Of a stretch of 20,550 nucleotides of DNA, positions 1 to 7,111 are shown one piece after another (positions within the stretch are counted from its first letter, which is position 1; each line of letters opens with the position of its first letter). A program made the position numbers and the translations under genes. Where the stretch lies: assembly GCA_002315615.1 (NCBI GenBank), contig DCHK01000005.1, positions 1-20,550 of the forward strand, given 5' to 3'. This DNA comes from Bacteroidales bacterium UBA1754 (GTDB taxonomy: Bacteria > Bacteroidota > Bacteroidia > Bacteroidales > Paludibacteraceae). The notes below the pieces were generated by a model that did not search any database, had not been told where the DNA came from, and worked only from the letters and a program-made list of their open reading frames with translations.

Positions 1-1731
1 GCTGCAGTCGATCGTGGTGGTGAATATGCAGAATTGAAAGTTGATGCTTCTTGGGCAAATCTTGCTGACGAAGCAAAAGCAACAAATAGCGATCCTGCTT
101 TCATCAACGAAGTAGTTCGTCCTATCAACGCACAAGATGGCGATTTGCTTCCAGTATCAGCATTCAAAGGCATTGAAGATGGAACTTGGCAACAAGGAAC
201 TGCGAAATACGAAAAACGTGGTGTTGCCGCATTCGTACCAACTTGGAACGCTGCAAACTGTATCCAATGTAACAAATGTGCATACGTTTGTCCTCACGCA
301 GCTATTCGTCCATTCGTACTTGATGCCGACGAACAAAAAGGCGCTCAATTCGAATCAATCAAAGCAGTAGGAAAATCTTTCGAAGGAATGACATTCCGTA
401 TGCAAGTTGACGTTTTGGACTGTCTTGGTTGTGGCAACTGTGCTGACGTTTGTCCAGGAAATCCAAAATTGGGTGGTTCTGCTCTTACAATGGTTCCTTT
501 GGAAGGCGAATTAAAAGAAGCTGCAAACTGGGATTACTGCGTTAATAACGTGAAGTCAAAACAAGACCTAGTAGATATCAAAGCAAATGTTAAGAATTCA
601 CAATTTGCAACTCCTTTGTTCGAGTTCTCTGGTGCTTGCTCTGGTTGTGGCGAAACTCCTTATGTTAAATTGATTTCTCAATTGTTCGGCGATCGTCAAA
701 TGGTGGCGAACGCAACAGGATGTTCTTCTATCTATTCAGGTTCAGTTCCATCAACTCCTTACACAACAAACGAAAAAGGTCAAGGTCCAGCGTGGGCTAA
801 CTCTTTGTTCGAAGATTTCTGCGAGTTTGGTCTTGGTATGGAATTGGCTAACAAGAAAATGCGTGCTCGTTTGGTAGAATTGATGACCAAAGGTCAATCT
901 TGCGATTGTTGCTCAAGCGAATTGAAAGCGTTGTTTGCAGAATGGGTTCAAAATAAAGATGATGCAGAAAAGACTAAAGAATTGGCTGCAAAAATCATTC
1001 CTGCTGTCAATGCTTGCAGTTGCGATATTTGCAAAGGCATCAGCGAATTGAGCGGATACATCGTTAAACGTTCTCAGTGGATTATTGGTGGCGATGGTGC
1101 TTCATACGATATCGGTTATGGTGGTCTCGACCACGTTATCGCATCTGGCGAAAATGTAAACATTTTGGTTATCGATACCGAGGTTTATTCTAACACAGGT
1201 GGACAATCATCAAAAGCAACACCACTTGGTGCAATTGCTAAATTTGCCGCAGCAGGTAAGCGTGTTCGTAAAAAAGACCTTGGTATGATTGCAACTACAT
1301 ACGGATATGTTTATGTTGCTCAGATTGCAATGGGTGCCGATCAAGCACAATGTTTGAAAGCAATTCGCGAAGCTGAAGCATACAATGGACCTTCTTTGAT
1401 TATTGCCTACGCACCTTGTATCAACCACGGATTGAAGAAAGGTATGGGTAAATCTCAAGCCGAAGAAGAAGCTGCAGTTAAATGTGGTTACTGGCACTTG
1501 TGGCGTTTCAATCCAGCATTGGAAGCAGAAGGAAAGAATCCATTCTCGCTCGATAGCAAAGAACCAGATTGGAGCGCATTCCAAGATTATTTGAAAGGAG
1601 AAGTTCGTTTTGCTTCAGTAATGAAACAATATCCAATCGAAGCAGCAGATTTGTTCAATGCTTGTGAAGATATGGCTAAGAAACGTTATCAAAGCTATAT
1701 TCGTATGACAAAAATGGACTGGAGCGAGTAA
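1..1731 (+). CDS. nifJ: Pyruvate:ferredoxin (flavodoxin) oxidoreductase, C-terminal half (5' truncated by window edge)
   Basis: Catalyses CoA-dependent oxidative decarboxylation of pyruvate to acetyl-CoA and CO2, reducing ferredoxin; cytoplasmic. The frame is open from base 1, so the gene starts upstream; 576 residues are visible of about 1,200 usual for the single-chain enzyme. Visible in order: the EKR segment (YEKRGVAAFVPTW); two 4Fe-4S motifs of CxxCxxCxxxC type at 259-291 and 421-453; the proximal-cluster cysteines in CSGCGE (about 640), ATGCSS (about 720) and APCINHG (about 1415); and the thiamine diphosphate/Mg site from GDG at 1090 to NTGGQSS near 1200. All ligands expected of the family are present. 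Odd: an insert before the thiamine site carries six extra cysteines (901-912 and 1015-1032). Codon use looks like that of a highly expressed gene, similar to rpsA. A hairpin follows the stop. Confidence 0.97.
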   Translation, partial: AAVDRGGEYAELKVDASWANLADEAKATNSDPAFINEVVRPINAQDGDLLPVSAFKGIEDGTWQQGTAKYEKRGVAAFVPTWNAANCIQCNKCAYVCPHAAIRPFVLDADEQKGAQFESIKAVGKSFEGMTFRMQVDVLDCLGCGNCADVCPGNPKLGGSALTMVPLEGELKEAANWDYCVNNVKSKQDLVDIKANVKNSQFATPLFEFSGACSGCGETPYVKLISQLFGDRQMVANATGCSSIYSGSVPSTPYTTNEKGQGPAWANSLFEDFCEFGLGMELANKKMRARLVELMTKGQSCDCCSSELKALFAEWVQNKDDAEKTKELAAKIIPAVNACSCDICKGISELSGYIVKRSQWIIGGDGASYDIGYGGLDHVIASGENVNILVIDTEVYSNTGGQSSKATPLGAIAKFAAAGKRVRKKDLGMIATTYGYVYVAQIAMGADQAQCLKAIREAEAYNGPSLIIAYAPCINHGLKKGMGKSQAEEEAAVKCGYWHLWRFNPALEAEGKNPFSLDSKEPDWSAFQDYLKGEVRFASVMKQYPIEAADLFNACEDMAKKRYQSYIRMTKMDWSE

Positions 1732-1751
1732 TTTAAGTATCAACCAAAGTT

Positions 1752-1777
1752 AAGAAATGGGTAAATGCCCATTTCTT
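1752..1777 (+). terminator. Perfect 10-bp hairpin after nifJ, possible terminator or 3' stabiliser
   Basis: AAGAAATGGG (1752-1761) pairs perfectly with CCCATTTCTT (1768-1777) around a six-base loop. It lies 20 bases after the nifJ stop. No T tract follows, so it is not a canonical intrinsic terminator; it could weaken read-through or protect the nifJ mRNA 3' end. An in-frame ATG at 1765 sits partly in the loop, which argues against it as the start of the next gene. Confidence 0.45.
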
Positions 1778-1800
1778 GGCTTAGTAAAATTATAAGAAAA

Positions 1801-1986
1801 ATGATGACAATTGTTTGGATAATTGGTATTATCCTCGCTATCAAAGCAATTATTGAAATTCTTGGAATGAATATTTCAATGGCAGGAAAAATCATTTCAA
1901 TCATTGTACTTGTTCTTACAAGTTGGATTGGAATAATCGTTTATTATTTGTTTGCAAAAGACAGATTGTCGAGCTGGTTCAAATAA
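1801..1986 (+). CDS. Small two-helix membrane protein, PLDc_N-like
   Basis: A 61-residue protein with two hydrophobic segments: about residues 4-21 (IVWIIGIILAIKAI) and 30-51. It ends in a TSWIGIIVYYLFAKDR motif that resembles the PLDc_N (phospholipase D nuclease N-terminal) small membrane domain, found alone in many Bacteroidota proteins of unknown role. The frame is open back to an ATG at 1765, but that codon is inside the nifJ hairpin. The ATG ATG pair at 1801/1804 follows an A-rich stretch and places the first helix right at the N terminus, so I chose 1801. It is followed by a strong terminator, so it may be co-transcribed with nifJ by read-through. Function unknown. Confidence 0.6.
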   Translation: MMTIVWIIGIILAIKAIIEILGMNISMAGKIISIIVLVLTSWIGIIVYYLFAKDRLSSWFK

Positions 1987-2002
1987 TAAGAGAAACAACG
2001 AT

Positions 2003-2042
2003 AAAAAAGCGAGATTTTCTATAGTGAAAGTTTCGCTTTTTT
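2003..2042 (+). terminator. Intrinsic terminator
   Basis: AAAAAAGCGA (2003-2012) pairs with TCGCTTTTTT (2033-2042), with an inner TTTC/GAAA pairing, and the T run extends to 2043. It ends the nifJ/small membrane protein transcript. Confidence 0.8.
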
Positions 2043-2063
2043 TATTTGGAATGGTTGAGAAAC

Positions 2064-2094
2064 AAAAAAAGACTGATGAAAATCAGTCTTTTTT
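2064..2094. terminator. Bidirectional intrinsic terminator
   Basis: GACTGA (2071-2076), loop TGAAAA, TCAGTC (2083-2088), flanked by an A tract (2064-2070) and a T tract (2089-2094). It works in both directions: it stops plus-strand read-through and, on the minus strand, lies directly 3' of tRNA-Asn. Confidence 0.85.
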
Positions 2095-2095
2095 G

Positions 2096-2169
2096 CGCTT
2101 CAAGATGGGCTTGAACCAACGACCCCATGATTAACAGTCATGTGCTCTAACCAACTGAGCTATTGAAGC
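2096..2169 (-). tRNA. tRNA-Asn (anticodon GTT)
   Basis: On the minus strand the acceptor GCTTCAA (from 2169) pairs with TTGAAGC (2103-2097), followed by discriminator G at 2096. The D arm is TAGCTCAGTTGGTTAGAGC. The anticodon stem CATGA/TCATG is perfect around CTGTTAA, giving anticodon GTT. The T arm GTTGG/CCATC has one T-T mismatch (positions 50-64). CCA is not encoded. A terminator lies immediately downstream. Confidence 0.95.
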
Positions 2170-2187
2170 AAATCGTTTTTGTTGGTG

Positions 2188-2219
2188 CAAAGGTACGTTA
2201 CATTTATTGATATGCAAAA
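2188..2219 (-). promoter_or_regulatory. Bacteroidota-type promoter for tRNA-Asn
   Basis: Reading the minus strand, TTTTG (2219-2215) is followed by 19 bases and then TACCTTTG (2195-2188), matching the -33 TTTG and -7 TAnnTTTG consensus. The expected transcription start is about a dozen bases before the tRNA. Confidence 0.8.
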
Positions 2220-2255
2220 TTTATAGAGAAAAATTTTAAAATAATCGTCGAAAAA

Positions 2256-2286
2256 TTTCAAAAACGCAAAAATAGACTTATCTTTG
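2256..2286 (+). promoter_or_regulatory. Bacteroidota-type promoter for tRNA-Leu
   Basis: TTTC (2256-2259), 19-base spacer, TATCTTTG (2279-2286). The -7 box is a full match and the -33 box has one mismatch. It drives tRNA-Leu, whose first base is at 2311, and is divergent from the tRNA-Asn promoter. Confidence 0.75.
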
Positions 2287-2310
2287 CACCGCATTAGCGA
2301 AATACCTAAT

Positions 2311-2396
2311 GCCGCAATGTTGGAATCGGTAGACAAGAAGGACTTAAAATCCTTTGACCAGTAATGGTCGTGTGGGTTCAAGTCCCACTTGCGGTA
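2311..2396 (+). tRNA. tRNA-Leu (anticodon TAA)
   Basis: An 86-nt class II tRNA. Acceptor GCCGCAA (2311-2317) pairs with TTGCGGT (2389-2395, one G-T pair), discriminator A at 2396. The anticodon loop gives TAA. A long variable arm (TTTGACCAGTAATGGTCG region) is typical of leucine tRNAs, and the T arm is GTGGGTTCAAGTCCCAC. CCA is not encoded. Confidence 0.96.
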
Positions 2397-2403
2397 CAAA
2401 AAG

Positions 2404-2432
2404 TCTGTAAGAATTTTCTTGCAGATTTTTTT
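2404..2432 (+). terminator. Intrinsic terminator of tRNA-Leu
   Basis: TCTGTAAGA (2404-2412) pairs with TTTGCAGA-type arm 2417-2425 (nine pairs including one G-T), followed by a T tract from 2426. It ends only a few bases before the -7 box of the next gene. Confidence 0.75.
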
Positions 2433-2436
2433 GTTT

Positions 2437-2444
2437 TATCTTTG
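2437..2444 (+). promoter_or_regulatory. -7 promoter box of the thioesterase-lpxH-dut operon
   Basis: TATCTTTG matches TAnnTTTG and lies 24 bases before the chosen ATG at 2469. No clear -33 TTTG is seen; a T-rich stretch occupies the expected position inside the preceding terminator. Confidence 0.65.
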
Positions 2445-2468
2445 TATTTGGAAAAGAACGATTTTATT

Positions 2469-2864
2469 ATGCCACAATATATTTTTGAATTGCCAATGAA
2501 AGTGCGCGATTACGAGTGCGATTTTCAAGGCATAGTCAATAACTCTGTATATCAAAATTATTTGGAGCATACGCGTCACGAGTTTACGCGTACAAAGAAC
2601 GTTGATGTGGTTGGTTTGCATAGCAAGGGCATCGATGTGGTGGTGGCAAAAATAGAAATTGCCTACAAAAGTCCGTTGCGTAGTGGCGACGAATTCATCA
2701 GTAAGTTGTATATTTGTAAAGAAGGAATTAGATATGTGTTTTATCAAGATATTTATCGTGTTTCCGATGGTGCGAATTGTGTGAAAGCACGTGTAGATTG
2801 TGTGGCTTTGGTAAATGGAAAATTGAAATCTTGCGACGAACTTGATAAAATATTCTTTGTGTGA
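2469..2864 (+). CDS. Hotdog-fold acyl-CoA thioesterase (4HBT/YbgC-like family)
   Basis: A 131-residue protein, the usual length for single-domain hotdog thioesterases, which hydrolyse acyl-CoA thioesters in the cytoplasm. The N-terminal stretch VRDYECDFQGIVNNSVYQNY (residues 12-31) is the 4HBT signature, with D18 as the likely catalytic acid and the following N24-N25 and YLEHTR typical of the family. The frame is open upstream to 2364, but that part runs through tRNA-Leu and its terminator. The ATG at 2469 follows a -7 box and begins at the normal family N terminus, so it is the likely start. First gene of a plus-strand operon; the next gene starts two bases after its stop. The substrate is not predictable; family naming is firmer than function. 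Confidence 0.85.
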   Translation: MPQYIFELPMKVRDYECDFQGIVNNSVYQNYLEHTRHEFTRTKNVDVVGLHSKGIDVVVAKIEIAYKSPLRSGDEFISKLYICKEGIRYVFYQDIYRVSDGANCVKARVDCVALVNGKLKSCDELDKIFFV

Positions 2865-2866
2865 TA

Positions 2867-3205
2867 ATGGATAATACTGAAAAAAATAATACGAATGAAT
2901 TTCTCGGGTTGGAAGAGAAAATAGTGGAGGCGTTGAAAGCTGTTTTCGACCCCGAAATTCCTGTGAATGTTTACGACCTTGGAATGATTTATAAAGTTGA
3001 TGTGTGTGAGGATAATTTGGTGAAAATTGAAATGACGCTTACTGCTCCAAGTTGTCCTGCTGCCGACTTTATGGTGGAAGATGTAAAAATGAAGGTTGAG
3101 GGTGTAGAGGGAGTGAAAGCTTGCGAAGTTTCGCTTGTTTTTGAGCCGATGTGGGACCAATCTATGATGAGCGAAGAAGCAAAACTCGAACTTGGGTTGA
3201 TGTAG
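2867..3205 (+). CDS. MIP18/DUF59-family Fe-S cluster assembly protein (SufT-like)
   Basis: A 112-residue protein of the MIP18 (DUF59) family, thought to assist Fe-S cluster maturation or carriage in the cytoplasm. The signature FDPEIPVNVYDLGMIY (about residues 27-42) and the conserved cysteine in TAPSCPAA (about residue 64) are both present. The ATG at 2867 is chosen; an in-frame GTG at 2861 overlaps the thioesterase stop and would add two residues. This window encodes several Fe-S proteins (nifJ and the Hdr-like genes), which would be plausible clients, but that is inference. Co-transcribed with the thioesterase; lpxH follows after 55 bases. Confidence 0.9.
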   Translation: MDNTEKNNTNEFLGLEEKIVEALKAVFDPEIPVNVYDLGMIYKVDVCEDNLVKIEMTLTAPSCPAADFMVEDVKMKVEGVEGVKACEVSLVFEPMWDQSMMSEEAKLELGLM

Positions 3206-3207
3206 CA

Positions 3208-3239
3208 AAGAAGCGAGATTCAAGAAACAAGAAGCGAGA
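3208..3239 (+). repeat. Short direct repeat in the gap before lpxH
   Basis: AAGAAGCGAGA occurs at 3208-3218 and again at 3229-3239, with a related CAAGAAAC between. The surrounding gap (3206-3260) is purine-rich and contains no convincing gene or promoter. It looks like a low-complexity repeat remnant. Confidence 0.6.
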
Positions 3240-3260
3240 ACGGGATTTAAGATTTTTTGG

Positions 3261-3998
3261 ATGAAAAAAGTATATTTTATAGCTGATGCGCACCTTGGTG
3301 CTACGTGTGTTCCGCAAACAAGGGAAAATGAAAAGCATTTGGTTGCGTGGCTCGATTCTGTAAAAGAGTCGGCTTCGGCTATTTATATGCTTGGCGATAT
3401 GTTCGATTTTTGGTTTGAATACGAATATGTCGTTCCTGCTGGTTTTACTCGATTTTTAGGAAAACTTTCGGAACTCTCTGATGCTGGTGTGGAACTGCAT
3501 TTTTACACGGGAAATCACGATATTTGGACATTCAACTATTTGGAGAAGGAAATAGGTGTGAAAATGCACCGAAAAGAAGATGTTATGGAGATAATGGGCA
3601 AGAAATTTTTCTTGGCTCACGGCGATGGTTTGGGCGACCCAAGTATTAAATTCAAAATTTTGCGTACATTTTTCCATAGTCATATTTGCCAGCGACTTTT
3701 TGCGTTGTTGCATCCGCACATAGCAATGTCTATTGGACTTTATTGGTCGGGGAAAAGTCGCAAGAAGAAAGAAAATAAGTTTTCTTTTTATTTCGGCGAA
3801 GATAAAGAACATCTTGTGCAGTTTGCAAAAAAATACGATGGCGAGTCTGTCGATTATTTTATTTTCGGTCATCGCCACATAATGCTCGACAAAACATTCG
3901 ATGGTCGTCGTGTGGTAATTCTTGGCGATTGGATAAATCAATATTCGTATGCCGAGTTTGACGGTGAAAAATTAGAATTGAAACAATATTTGAAATAA
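3261..3998 (+). CDS. lpxH: UDP-2,3-diacylglucosamine diphosphatase (LpxH-like)
   Basis: A 245-residue calcineurin-like metallophosphoesterase. It probably hydrolyses UDP-2,3-diacylglucosamine to lipid X and UMP, a cytoplasmic membrane-associated step of lipid A synthesis. Metal-site motifs are all visible: DAHLG (D9, H11), GDMFDFW (D46), GNHD (N85, H86), HGDG (H120) and GHRH (H204, H206). The basic stretch KSRKKK near residues 165-170 could contact membrane or substrate phosphates. Length and motif order fit LpxH of Bacteroidota. Related LpxH2 proteins have the same fold, so the exact subfamily is an inference. Sits in the operon before dut. Confidence 0.88.
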   Translation: MKKVYFIADAHLGATCVPQTRENEKHLVAWLDSVKESASAIYMLGDMFDFWFEYEYVVPAGFTRFLGKLSELSDAGVELHFYTGNHDIWTFNYLEKEIGVKMHRKEDVMEIMGKKFFLAHGDGLGDPSIKFKILRTFFHSHICQRLFALLHPHIAMSIGLYWSGKSRKKKENKFSFYFGEDKEHLVQFAKKYDGESVDYFIFGHRHIMLDKTFDGRRVVILGDWINQYSYAEFDGEKLELKQYLK

Positions 3999-4019
3999 CT
4001 TTTAATCAAAAAAAATAGT

Positions 4020-4454
4020 ATGACAATAAAAATAGTAAACAAATCGAAGCACCAATTGCCACAATACGCCACAGAACTATCGGCAGGAATGGATTTGCGT
4101 GCAAATATTGAACAAAGCATTGTGTTGAAACCTTTGGAAAGAAAGTTGATACCGACAGGTTTGTTTATCGAATTGCCAGAAGGTTACGAAGCACAAATTC
4201 GTCCACGCAGTGGTTTGGCATTGAAAAAAGGAATTACTGTACTCAATTCGCCTGGAACAGTCGATGCCGATTATCGTGGCGAAATAGGCGTAATTTTAAT
4301 CAATCTATCGAACGAAGATTTTGAAATTGCCGATGGCGAACGTATTTGTCAAATGGTGATTGCCAAACACGAACATATTTCTTGGCAAGAAGTAGAAATT
4401 CTATCGGAAACCGAACGTGGCGAAGGTGGTTTCGGTCATACAGGAAAAAAATAA
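4020..4454 (+). CDS. dut: Deoxyuridine 5'-triphosphate nucleotidohydrolase (dUTPase)
   Basis: A 144-residue trimeric dUTPase that hydrolyses dUTP to dUMP and pyrophosphate, keeping uracil out of DNA. All five motifs are present: AGMDLRA (22-28), RPRSGLA (61-67), the GTVDADYRGEIG stretch with catalytic D82 (79-90), the ERICQMVI segment (107-114), and RGEGGFGHTG (133-142). Starts 21 bases after lpxH and ends 10 bases before the TPR gene, so it belongs to the same operon. The start is preceded by an A-rich stretch rather than a Shine-Dalgarno. Confidence 0.98.
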   Translation: MTIKIVNKSKHQLPQYATELSAGMDLRANIEQSIVLKPLERKLIPTGLFIELPEGYEAQIRPRSGLALKKGITVLNSPGTVDADYRGEIGVILINLSNEDFEIADGERICQMVIAKHEHISWQEVEILSETERGEGGFGHTGKK

Positions 4455-4464
4455 TTGAAATAAA

Positions 4465-6195
4465 ATGTCACTGAAAAAATACATATTGTCGTTTCTGCTT
4501 TTGCTTTTTTGCTCAAATTTTGTTGTGGCAAAAAAAACAGAGAAATCGGCATTGTCAGACTCTGATAGAAACAAGTTTTTATATTATTTCTATGAGGCTG
4601 TTCGTCAGCGCGAAGCAGGAAATTATAGCGAATCTGCCGATTTGCTTAATAAGTGTATGAAAATCAACAATGAAAGCGATGCGTTGCATAGCGAATATGC
4701 CAAAATGTTTCAAATAGTGGGTGATGTGAAATGGGCAACGGCTCACGCATTTTTGGCATACTCTTTGGCACCCGACAATTATTGGCAAAACCAAAATGTA
4801 GCCGAGTTATTGCTCGACAACAATTACGTTAAGTTGGCGGTCGAAGTGCTCGAAAATTCAATAAAGGAATTTCCTAAAGAAGAAAACTCTTATTTGGTTT
4901 TGGTTAGCATTTACGAACAAAATAATATGTTCGAAAAGGCTATAGAAGTGATGGATAAACACGAGAAAACATTTGGCGTACAAGAGGAAATCTCACTTGA
5001 AAAATTTAAGTGCTATACTTATTTGAATCAACCAGAAAAGGCATTGAAAGAAGTTGACAAACTGATTGATGAAAATCCTAATGAAACGAGGTTGAAACTT
5101 CTTCGTGCCGAAATTTTGTACGACAATGGTGATATAGACGAAGCACTCAAAATAATTGATGAAGTGTTGAAAAAAGAGCCAGAAAATGGATTGGCACTTT
5201 TGAAACTTGCTAAGCATTACGAGAGCATAGGCGAAAAGGAAAAAGCCATTGAAATGATGGACAAAACATTGCGTAGTTCAAGTTTGGAGTTTGAAACGAA
5301 AGTAGAAATGCTTTCAGATTATCTAAATTCCGTACAAGAACGTAGCGAGTGGCAAACACGAATTCTTACTTTGTTTGAATCTCTTGAAAATATTCATCCC
5401 GATGTTGCTGATGTGCATTATTATTTTGCATCGTATTATATTGCTGTTCAGAATTATGATGCTGCCATTGCTCAATTGCAAAAGGCGATTGATATTGACC
5501 CACAAATGAAAGAATATCAGTATTTGAAAATTGAATTGATGTTGCAACAAGATAGTAAAGATTGCGTTGAAGCGATAAATTCTGCAAAAGAATCATTCCC
5601 CGAAGATGCAAAATTTTATTATTACGAAGCCTCGTATTATTATGAAAATGACAATGAAAAAGCCGAAGATTCGCTTATTAAAGGCATAGAATTGGCTAAA
5701 ACTCAAAAAGATGCACAAATGACTTCTGGACTTTATGCGATGCTTGGCGATTTGTATAATAGTCAGAAAAAGACAAAAGAAGCGTTTGAGTGTTATGAAA
5801 ATGGTTTGTCGTTTTCTTCTTCAAACACACAAATTTTGAACAATTATAGTTACGAGTTGGCAGAACGTGGCGAGGAACTTGAGAAAGCCGAAAAAATGGT
5901 GAAACTTTGCTTGAAATTGGAACCGAACAATTACAATGCCATTGATACGTATGCTTGGGTGCTTTTCAAACAAGAATATTATCATTTGGCAAAGCAAAAT
6001 ATTGAAAAATTGCTCAATGATGAAAGTCTCGGTAAAGTGACGCGTCAAGTTATTTGGGAACATTACGGCGATATTCTTTCAAAGTTAAACGACGTTGAAA
6101 ATGCAGTTGCGGCTTGGCAAAAATCAGTTGAACTTGGCAACAATAGCGAGTTGATAAAAACTAAAATTGAACTGAAAAAATATGTTGAGAAATAA
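4465..6195 (+). CDS. Secreted tetratricopeptide-repeat protein
   Basis: A 576-residue protein with an N-terminal signal peptide (KKYILSFLLLLFCSNFVVA, cleavage near residue 22), then helical TPR repeats over most of its length. Examples are around residues 36-100, 170-270 (EKALKEVD, DIDEALKIID, EKEKAIEMMD) and 325-345 (NYDAAIAQLQKAIDIDP), with C-terminal units at about 460-560. No catalytic motif is seen; TPRs normally mediate protein-protein contacts, here in the periplasm. Position after dut and before a DUF4292 lipoprotein matches an arrangement I recall from Bacteroidales genomes (family memory, not checked). Its last 14 bases overlap the DUF4292 start, indicating translational coupling. 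Specific role unknown. Confidence 0.88.
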   Translation: MSLKKYILSFLLLLFCSNFVVAKKTEKSALSDSDRNKFLYYFYEAVRQREAGNYSESADLLNKCMKINNESDALHSEYAKMFQIVGDVKWATAHAFLAYSLAPDNYWQNQNVAELLLDNNYVKLAVEVLENSIKEFPKEENSYLVLVSIYEQNNMFEKAIEVMDKHEKTFGVQEEISLEKFKCYTYLNQPEKALKEVDKLIDENPNETRLKLLRAEILYDNGDIDEALKIIDEVLKKEPENGLALLKLAKHYESIGEKEKAIEMMDKTLRSSSLEFETKVEMLSDYLNSVQERSEWQTRILTLFESLENIHPDVADVHYYFASYYIAVQNYDAAIAQLQKAIDIDPQMKEYQYLKIELMLQQDSKDCVEAINSAKESFPEDAKFYYYEASYYYENDNEKAEDSLIKGIELAKTQKDAQMTSGLYAMLGDLYNSQKKTKEAFECYENGLSFSSSNTQILNNYSYELAERGEELEKAEKMVKLCLKLEPNNYNAIDTYAWVLFKQEYYHLAKQNIEKLLNDESLGKVTRQVIWEHYGDILSKLNDVENAVAAWQKSVELGNNSELIKTKIELKKYVEK

Positions 6196-7024
6196 GTATA
6201 TAAAAATTGCTTTCTTTGCTTTTTTGTGCCTCGCAATGTTTTCTTGTCGCGCCAAGAAAAGTGTGACAGAAATTGGTGCTACTGAAACGAAAAGCCAAAA
6301 AAATGAGAATTCGGCAGTATATAATTGCGTGGTAAATAACGAACCATCCTTTTCTACGTTTGAAGCAAAGGCAACTTTGAATATGGACTACAACGGAAAA
6401 TCGTACAATGTGAAGAGCACAATTAAAATTTTGAACGATAGTTGCGCTTTTATTTCTTTACAACCATTTGTGGGAATTGAATTGGTGCGTGTTTGGGCTA
6501 CACCGAACAGAATCGTTGTGATTGATCGCATAAATTCGAACTACTACGAAGCGACTTACGATGAAATTAGAAAAATGACGGGACTTTTTGCCGATTACCA
6601 AACTTTGCAATCATTGTTGTGCGATAGACTTTTTTTGACGGGCATCAGTAAAGAAAAATTGTCGAAAAATATGTTTGAAATTTCTTCATCTACTGATGGA
6701 TATTTGTTTAAATCAAATTCGTCTTTGGTGTCTTGTCCGTATCTTTTTCAGTTTAGCATTGATAAAAATTGCCGTGTGTGTCAAACTTTTGTTAGCGAAG
6801 AAAAACGTGTTGAAACGCTATCTTGCAGATATTCAAACTTTATGCAAATAGAAAAATATCAAATTCCTTTCAATTTGGAATTTACTTCGTTCGATGGCAA
6901 GAAAATGCAAAAAATGAATGTAATATTTACGAAGGTGGAATTGAATAAAGACATCAATGTAGATTTGTCTATTCCTTCAAAATATAAAAAAGGAGACGTT
7001 TCGAAATTGGATTCACTTTTTTGA
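6182..7024 (+). CDS. DUF4292-type lipoprotein (LolA/LolB-fold-like)
   Basis: A 280-residue protein with a lipoprotein signal: basic start, hydrophobic stretch, and a lipobox-like LAMFSC with the lipidated cysteine at residue 22. The body fits DUF4292: FEAKATLNMDYNGKSYNVKS early on, a QPFVGIELVRVWATPNRIVVID segment, then beta-rich sequence to YKKGDVSKLDSLF at the end. The family is found in Bacteroidota and resembles the LolA/LolB lipoprotein carrier fold, so a role in envelope lipid or lipoprotein handling is plausible but unproven. It overlaps the TPR gene by 14 bases. In Bacteroidales as I recall them an EnvC-like peptidase gene often follows; here that gene is at 15136 instead. Confidence 0.8.
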   Translation: MLRNKYIKIAFFAFLCLAMFSCRAKKSVTEIGATETKSQKNENSAVYNCVVNNEPSFSTFEAKATLNMDYNGKSYNVKSTIKILNDSCAFISLQPFVGIELVRVWATPNRIVVIDRINSNYYEATYDEIRKMTGLFADYQTLQSLLCDRLFLTGISKEKLSKNMFEISSSTDGYLFKSNSSLVSCPYLFQFSIDKNCRVCQTFVSEEKRVETLSCRYSNFMQIEKYQIPFNLEFTSFDGKKMQKMNVIFTKVELNKDINVDLSIPSKYKKGDVSKLDSLF

Positions 7025-7087
7025 TTGTTGTTCAGTGCGTTTTGATGGCGCGCAAAATGGATAAATTAGTTTTTCGGAAAAAAGTTT

Positions 7088-7095
7088 TACCTTTG
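7088..7095 (+). promoter_or_regulatory. -7 promoter box of the hdr-like/plsC/ompA operon
   Basis: TACCTTTG matches TAnnTTTG, 16 bases before the ATG at 7112, which implies a very short leader of roughly ten bases. No good -33 TTTG is visible at 19 bases upstream. No obvious terminator lies between the previous stop (7024) and this box. Confidence 0.7.
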
Positions 7096-7111
7096 CAAAA
7101 ATAGAAAGTCG

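Noticed and set aside
1765..1800. Earlier ATG for the small membrane protein
   Set aside because: The codon sits at the loop of a perfect hairpin and adds residues before the first membrane helix; the ATG at 1801 is better placed.
1952..2134. 60-residue open frame on the plus strand
   Set aside because: It overlaps the end of the small membrane protein gene and runs through two terminators into tRNA-Asn; no domain-like sequence.
2364..2468. N-terminal extension of the thioesterase
   Set aside because: The extra 35 codons lie in tRNA-Leu, its terminator and the promoter; the family N terminus begins at 2469.
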